Assembly (NCBI GenBank): GCA_907163375.1
Contig: CAJQUW010002139.1
Coordinates: 112,582-176,581 of the forward strand
Length of the DNA: 64,000 nt
Direction of reading: 5' to 3'
Source: Prostheceraeus crozeri
Taxonomy: Eukaryota; Platyhelminthes; Polycladida; Euryleptidae
The notes beneath the pieces were generated by a model. That model did no database searches, had not been told where the DNA came from, and worked only from the letters and a program-made list of their open reading frames with translations. Of this stretch, positions 27,101-36,100 are shown in pieces. The first letter of the stretch is position 1. Every line of letters begins with the position of its first letter. Made by a program: the position numbers and the translations under genes.

Positions 27101-30100
27101 GCTGTGAAGCAACAAGCCGAAGAATGGAAGGTGAGACTTCAGTGCATTGACATCAACTGATTTCAGTTTTCTTTTATAAATTTCCATAATTTCCTTTTAT
27201 GCCAGGTTATTTTGGCCATCGCTTTGGCCCCTTATCTCAACATACCGATTTGGTCCCCTATCTTAACAGTCTTGCTTATTTTGAAGCACTTCGTGAATGT
27301 CGTTAGACGCTGTCACTTGAAAGTCGAATGTATGATCTGATTCGTAAATAGTACGTGTCTGCATATTTTACCTTCTCGCCTTTTTCCCACCGGCTGTCAT
27401 GCATGTAAGAATCTTCAATTGTCTCATTTTATAGAAGTGTGATAATGAAAACAGACGATCCATAATATAATTACCTACTGATAGCCTGAATTTATAAGAA
27501 GAATTGAGTAACTTTGTTGTTATAGTTGATGAAGGTAATAATAATAATGACTACCTTGTTGCCTCACAAAGGCGATGGGCACATTACAGAGGGGACAACG
27601 TTTTAAAAAGCAGGCAAAATAAGACGCTTGCATAAATGAATATAAAGAGGTATTTACGGTACTTAATAAAGGAATCACGAAATCGAGCACTTCTTGCTAC
27701 CGGTAGGTTCAGTTCACAATGATTTCTGATTCTTTCACTGACTCGCTCATTGAAAAATGATCTCACGGGATGCGATGGAAACAACAAGCTGAGAATAATT
27801 ATGTGTGATGGTTTCGCCAATGATTTTGTATATCCTTCTCTCGTCACTCCACGACTTCCTAACAAGCATAGTCAGGGTAATTGCAAAATGTGCTGAAACC
27901 ATCCGACGGGATAGGTTGTATGAATATGCAGTATGCTTTGAATATCAGGGAGGCAGGACATCCAGATATTTTAAGTTGCAATATAAGATTCTCTCTTCTA
28001 CGGCACCTTTTTTTACAATATATTCGATGTGATTATTCCATTTTCAAGTAAAGAGCAATCCAAAATAACCGTTTAGTTTGCGCCTATTTGTACAACACTG
28101 AAATAAAAAACAATCTTCATATTTTCATGGCCCCGTCATTTCTTTTGGTGACGTTACATGCGGAATGAAATTGCATCAGACATTTAGACGAATGTGAGCA
28201 TGACTTTGACTCACGAAAGCACACAGATATTGACAATAGCAGATGACATCAACAATGAAACACTTAAGCAATCAAATGAAGCAAAATCAACCGAGACGAA
28301 TCAAAAGAGAGAAGTAAAGGTAATAACATAAATCACAATTAATAGAAATCAGGAGAAAAAAGTAACAAGTTGATAAGAGAAGTCTCAAAAGTCTCAAATT
28401 GAAAAGATGCTCCTTCTGTCTTTCTGCGACAAACGCTCTCAAGTTGTGTTTGATGAGACCATGTTTTCCATTTTAAAACGCACGTGGTTTAGTTTTTCAC
28501 TGCCAATTTTAGAAAGTATCTGTCTATAAGTGTTAAAGCCGCCTATCTGCGTACAAAAAGAGTTTCTTTTCAATTTGAGACTTTTGTTTTGTGACTTTCT
28601 CTTAATAACTTGTATTGTTAACTTTTCTCTTTTCTCTTGATTTCTGCTAGCTATGATTTATTATGCGAGTATTTACTTCTCCATTGCTATTTTCTCAGAA
28701 AATATGGAAGATCTCCAAAGAATGATAAATGACTTAGCTCTTGCTAGTGAACAAAGAGGACTAAGCACAAATGGAGACAAAACGAAAATCATGAAAAACA
28801 GCAGTGTTATCTCGGAACCGGTGAGTGTCGACAACGTGCAGATCGAAGAGGTTCAAGAATATATTTACCTTGGTCACTTAGTAAGCATGAGCAGCAACAT
28901 CGCTAAGGAAATCAGTAGGAGATGTAAACAAGCATGGCAAGCATCTAATCGTGCAAAAGATATATTCAAGAGTGACAAACGCCTTAAGTGCCTTAAGAGA
29001 CCTTCAATCAGTGCATTCTCCCTGTGTTGACATGCGGATGCGAAGTGTGGAGGACAACGAAGGAACTTAGAAATAATTTCAAGCTACCCAAAGAGCAATG
29101 GAAAGAGCAGTGTTGAAGATTACAAGACGAGATAAAAAGAAGAACAGATGGATTGGACAACAGACAGGAGTAAGTGACGTCCTGGAGACTGCAGCAAAAT
29201 TGAAATGGAGCTGGGCTTGACATGTGGTAAGAAGGCAAGATTGGCGTTGGACAAAATCGGTAACGGAGTGGTATCTGAAGGACGGCAAAAGAAGATGACG
29301 ACAGAGAGCGCGTTGGGAAGACAGTCTAACTAAAGTGGCAGGAAAAATATGGATGCGCGAAGCACAAGACGTTGGCAACATCGTGTAGAGGCCTTCATCC
29401 AGCAGTGGACTGAAAACGGCTGAAGAAGAAGATTTACTTATATTTCTCTATTTTGTCCCGTCCCGGTTGATTTTGCTTCATTTGATTGCTTAAATGTTTC
29501 ATTGTTGTTGTCACCTGCCATTGTCAATAACTGTGTGCCTTCGTGAGTCAAAGTCATGTTCACATTCGTCTAAATGTCTGATGCAATTTCATCACGCATG
29601 TAAATTCACCAAAAGAAGCGGCGTGGCCATGAAATATAAAATTTGTTTTATTTCAACAGCCCAGAAATGCCAAGATGATCGACATTTTGTACCACAGAAT
29701 TTTCGGGAAAGTTGACTGCAGTTGTCTGTAACGATGTTTTGGTGACAACGTCCAAAAGATGACACTTCGATGCGTGCACACTTAAACCACACTGTTGAGA
29801 AAATGTTGTTGAGTTCCATCTGCAAATTGTCTTCAGTTAATATAGGCATGATCTTTGAACAAATATCCTCAATTTTCGCGACAAGATTGAGACCTATGCT
29901 TGAGACATTGTTTGCTAAAGATAGGAGATTCAAACACTTATTGTTTGCAAACTTGAATAATCGAAGGTCTGTGAATCTGCGCTTGTTGTCCTGGCCTTTA
30001 TTCATCTCTGGATCTCATAGTGTCGAATGATTGTTGGCGACAGAGCATTTCCTCCTGCTGATGTTGTACTGGTTTGGAATAAAATCCCAGCCAACATTAG

Positions 30101-33100
30101 AACTGTGCCATCCCTTCGTGTTTTCAAACAGAACCTGAAGAGAGCTCCAGGTACATCATTCTGTCCGTAAATGCACACAATTCCTTCTTCTTCTTTCTTT
30201 GTAAGTGGCCCTGTTGTCCACGCAAAGTGGCTAAATAAATTCATCGTTCAATATCTGCATCTATACCGAAAGACTCTTTCGGGACGCTTGCATGAATACC
30301 GGGATCGTCCCAGTAAAACTTGGATGTCTTTTAACACTGCATAATGAATTTATGAATTCTTGTCATAAAAATTGACTTATCTAGAGCAATGAATGAAGCA
30401 GTTTGCGATTTGAAGATGAATCCGATGAAAGTACAGAAAGTCAAAGCAATTTTTCTTCTTAAAGGACACCTAAATTTTCATTTTGATATTATTGTTAATG
30501 ACACATGGTGTTACAGACAAGACTGAATTCAGAAGAAGGCGCATGGTCCATGTTTGTGAGGGAAGAAACTAATCACCGGGTTTTCACACGACTTTTCATT
30601 GACTGGTTGGAGCATTTAAAAGTGAGATATGAAAAGAGAACTTTCGTTTCTTCCCTTAACACACCTTGTTATTGCAGACACCTGTCATCCGACATCAAGA
30701 TATCCATGTGATGGGAAAGCATGTGTCCAGTCCTATTGAAAAATTGAAACTTTTGGAGCGTGTGAGTATTTTGCTTGTTGATACTAACCTCAATTAAGAC
30801 AAGGTTTTCTTTGGTGTCCAGGATCGAGGTTTTCAAAGTGTCCTATTGATGTCCCAGAAACTCAATCTTAAATAATGATACAATGACGTACGCTATTTCC
30901 AGCTTGTTGCTACACGAGAGATTGCAATTCATTTTTTGAATTACAGGTATCAAGAGACTTTGGACAAGCGCTAGTGATGTTTCTACTCCCAATATTGCTG
31001 CAACTCTAGTTTGGTAGAAAATTGTGCATTTTGCATTATTTTGCGCATCACTGTTTCAAAGTTCTTCATGATGTCTAAAGAATTATTAAAAAATGAATTT
31101 TTGAATTTGAGACTGTAGATTATTTGAATTTGAATAATTAATCGTACATTTTTTTATGTTTTTTAGTGAGAGACTCTATGGCATATTTTTGATATTTTCT
31201 GTTATATCAAAGACTTAATTTTCATAATTGATGCAGTTGATTATGTTCGTGTTGTTGTGCCTCAATTGAACTCTTTGAGAGATATGCTTGTACTTTACGA
31301 ATATCTACCGGTACACTACAGGTAGAATAGAAGTAGAAGTAGAATATGTATATTTCATGGAATGGAAATCGAAATAACATCACAGCGTAGATCACAATAT
31401 TTGTAGGTTGTATAGTGTATACCATCAATCGATAAGATTGACATATAATACATATAAATGTATAAAGAAATTCACAATGATGTTACTCGCAAATATGGCT
31501 ATTCTGATATTTCGCAAGAAAAACTTGAAATTGTTTCTGTCGACGAAGCGTGGTGGTGAATTCGACATTATGCGGCTTATTTAGCGCTTGATTGTCTAAT
31601 AGGCCAAATGGGTACTTCTATTCTTTCCTCCCCCACATTTTTCAAGTTTTCCAAAATCATCAAATTTCGCCAAAGTTAGTCACATTGGGTTTAGAACTTG
31701 AACCCTGGGATGAAGGATTGGTCTCTTGGATACTCAGTTAGAATACAAGGTACAGCTGTGATCTACAGACAAATGACGAGCAGTTGTCTAATTCTGAGGC
31801 TGTAAATGTTCTACAAGTCAGATAAGAGGAGTTTTACACACTCAACGCTATGTGATGTTAGTGAGACTGCCCGTAGTAGCAAGAGAAGATCTTTGACGAT
31901 GCGACACTACCGGGTGTCAACAACAGAAATGTGGGGGGGGGGCGAAAGAATAGAAGTACCGCCAAATGTACTCCGATAATTGATATTCGAACGACGAGCA
32001 CACTGAAAGCAAAACAGATGTCACTGATGCAGTGCACTACAAGTTTGAAATATCTGCAGGCATGCCTATGCTTACATGCCGGAAGTATAAAGATGTATAG
32101 ACAGCAAAAAAGTGTTCATGAAAGTCTTCTGTAAGAAGCAACACTGCTCCATGGATTTTCTGATTACAAATTTGTTTGTTGCACCCAGTGCATAACAAAG
32201 AAAAGATAAATCCATTTTCCGCTATTTTCAAAGATGATTTTATACTTAGAGTTACAAAATATTCTTCCATAGCTTTAGAATAATTGTGTATTGCGGGAAC
32301 GGATTTATTATCCATGCAAAGATGTGATAATTTGTCAGGCATCAATAGCTTCAGAAAAAATTTTTCTGATAGTCTATAAGCAACAGTTTTGAGACCTGTC
32401 TTTGAGAAACCGTTTTGAGAAAAATCAGGATAGCAGTAAATCACGCTGATCGCTGACGCTGAGCCCAAAATCCTAACGATCATGATGATGCTTATCGAAC
32501 ATCGATCAGCATCATGCTTATCAAACCTGATCAGTTATGTCCGTGCAGGCTACCTTTGATGCTCTTATGTGGGGATACAAACTTTGGACTTTTATCATCT
32601 GTGTTCCTCCATCTGAGTGCTCACAAATTTTTGATAAAATACAGCATCTTACTGATTCTTATTAAAGATTCATTAAATCGAGGTTTGAAGATGAAGAAAA
32701 ATTGTCTATACTGTGCACAATCTCTTCCTAAGCGACACTATTCCAATGACTACATGAGTCACTTTCCTGGTCTCTCGACAAAATCTAACTCAATACTACA
32801 AGCGGGCATGTTCATAGTTCATCAGATAGAATAAATGTGGTAGAAAACTATAAAGATATTGGCTTGTGCACTACTACATCTAAACGGATCAAACTTAAAT
32901 GTCAGGTAATATTTTTTATCAAACTCCGCCGCTCATAAGCACAACTCAAGTCTACAGCTTGAGTTAGCAATAAACTTATGTAGCCTATAAACCTCACCCG
33001 TGGGAAAAATGACCTGCGCAGCTGAATGATGCAGCTTGTCATCTCATTCTCCAGTAAGTTAGCCTGTGCAATATTTGCTGATGAATTACAGACAGCCTAC

Positions 33101-36100
33101 TGAATATGAACAAAGTTCCCGATTTTTAGGACCCCACCGCAAGACCCCACGTCACAGTTTTCTCATAGTTATTTTTTTCTCAGTAGTTATTGGGTTAACA
33201 TTAACTTGAGTAATTGTACATGTAGTAAATTGAGGTGTCATCCAGACAGAAAATCCGAAATTCAATTAACCGAATTCTACTTGGGCTTAATAATTTTATA
33301 TAATGTTGACGTCAAATTGCATCCCTCATTGTTTTTATTGCGAAAGTTGATGTCTCTCTTTTCTATGGTGTCCTTTGTTAACCCTATCCATACTGTCGTA
33401 TTTTTCTTTGATCCCCTAAAACTTACCCGACCGACTACGCTCTTGGGTCTTGTAGCTTTAGTGTGTTTTCAAACTTTTTGCCAATAATCGTTGGGTTTGG
33501 CCCACTGACACTATTTTTAAAAGTACCTGAAAGGTCTGAAAGTGACCGCTTTTGTAAGCATTTTGTCTGACAACTTTCAATGAATCTCTATTCGCTTTCA
33601 ATATCAGTGTAGCATTTTATGAATACTCTAAATATGTGAATCATATCATGATCATCTACTGTACCGTAGATATCGAATAGACTAATTAAAATTGTAATGT
33701 TACGTAAATACCAGGGCTGCCAACTGTCCCGATTTTTCGCCAAAAATCGCCTGTCTCAATTTTTTGTCCGATTTTCTGGATTTTGAACTTTGGATACTGT
33801 TTTCGTAGTCGAAGTTAAGTGCTGTGGTCAGAATTTCTTACATACACTGTAGTTACGTGCATAGGCCTACTGTCTTCCTTTGAAATGCTGTTTGCACTGA
33901 TATAAAAAATACATTGGATTCCTTTTTGTTAAAAATGAGTGTAACAACATAAAGAAGCGCTCTCAAGTACAAACTCAATAAATCGTCCAGCTCGACATCT
34001 CAGAGAGAAATAATATTGATTTTCAAAATTTGAATTTTTTTGAAGACAACCCATTCAGCTGCAGAGCTGAAGGAAGCCTTGCGGCTGTAGAAGTCAACCG
34101 CTTCCAAAAAGCGATCAAAGAAGAAATGCGCACAGATGTCGCATGGCATTTGCTGATAGTGCATAAAGATTCTGTGTCCGGAAAAAACGTTTTTTAGGAG
34201 TTAGCAACCGTGATGTTGGGAATCCTCGCGATTCTGCAAATTCGGGCCCGTTCAGAATCCCGTTCATTAATGAAGACTGATTTCATGTTTTCTTTGCTCA
34301 CCCTGAAGGTGGGATGTTCCCCCACTAGATCGACAAACTTTGAACCGATGCAAAAGAGCGACCGCTGAGCACGTGAAATCCTAATCATATGCAACAGTGC
34401 AACATCACATTATTATGAACTACTTAAACTTTAGAAATTGCTTTCCAAAAAGCTTCATACATAATCAAGTTAGAACTCTCATTACTCGGTAATAAGTTTA
34501 TCTCAATACTCGTTTTCTGTTAAATGCCATTTAAAAATGGATATTTTCTTTCGAATGCGGTATCTTTGCAAATTAGATTATTTGACAATTAGGCCTGACA
34601 TATGATAGCTGACGATCGAGTTATGCGAGTTTTACATACTGTATTCATCTGTATTATTCATACTGTATTAAATCTGAAATTCCAGATGAATCGTGTAATT
34701 TGCTTCTTACGCTTTTTGCATTTTTTGTTTTTGCTAGTCACAATGCAATTCATTTTTATCTTTGTACGAGAGCATATTTTTCTATTAAATCGATTGGTTG
34801 GGAGGTGACCAAACGCAAATAGTCGTTAATAAGATGTAGATACTTTTCTTCCGTCATAGAATTTCAGTAGTTCATAACTGATATGCGCGTTTAAGTCTAC
34901 GAAATATAAGAATTATCGCCAGGTTAGGTCCAACAAAACACACATCAAAATGCTATAGCTACGCATAAAATGAAAGAAAAGAATTATAATTTTGTGTCCT
35001 GATTTTCTGTATGGGTCCAGATATTTGTCCAGATATTAGTCCAGATATGGGTCCAGATATTAGGATATTTGTCCAGATATTTTCACATGGAAGTCCCGAT
35101 TTTTAGCCGACATGGGTTGGCAGCCCTGCAATACTACTTATTATTATCTTTTTAATATGATGTACATGTAGGTAGTCATTTTTGTGTATTTTCCTGATCA
35201 TTTGAATACCATTTCAAGCTACTGTCGGAGGAAAATCTTCCACATTCCATGTATGCATTGCTTGTTATATTAGGTTTTCCCGATCAAATATAACACCCCG
35301 TCAAACCAAATGTAACACTAGACAATCGCTTTGTAGCATGTGAGACCAAATGTAGATTCAATGCAGCGCATCGATTGCAAATCTAATTGTTGGTAGATCA
35401 AATATAATCTGTCAGATCAAGTGTTGAATTCTATTCATTCTCTATCGTTCTATTGTGCACCATAGGTAGAACAAATATCAAACTAGTCTCTTTATAAGTG
35501 GCAGATACAGACCAAATATATGTTGTTATCATCGGATGCTATCAGTGATGCGATATCAAAGAATTTCCGTCATTGACAAGCAGCGCTTGGTAGACGCTCA
35601 TAGTCATGGCGAGGATTATGTTGCACTCGCCCGCCAACTTTGGATCAAGAGGTCCACCGCGTACGCCATCATTCGAAGAGCCAATGACAATTACGGCATC
35701 GTCGCCTTTCCTCGAGGTGGAGCTCGTCCGCAACGGACTCGTGTGACACCTGCTCTGAGGGAGGCCGCAGTAGCCATTGTGGAGCAAACATCCAGACTTC
35801 ACTCTGGATCAGATAAACTCTGAATTACGCGTAGCTCTTTCGACACATGCGTCGATCGGAAGATCAACGCTTTCGAACATGCTGCATGGGGAGCTAATCG
35901 TAATGAAGAAATTAGAGGATGCGCCTGGTCAACGAAATTCGGAGGTGGTAAAGCAAAGACGTAAAGAATTTGCAGAATGGATCATGCAGCTGATGAACAA
36001 AGAGCTCATCTTCATAGATGAAGCCGGCATCAATCTGTGGACAAGGAGAACCAGAGGACGCGCATGGGTAGGCGAGCGAGCTGCACGAGTAGTTGGTGGT

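Noticed and set aside
32037-32483. A 148-residue minus-strand gene
   Set aside because: No family resemblance, no splice sites in context, and AT-rich low-complexity composition; most likely a chance open frame or decayed transposon.
35016-35080. A CRISPR-like array
   Set aside because: Repeat units are only about 11 bases with tiny, related spacers; a simple tandem repeat within a transposon.
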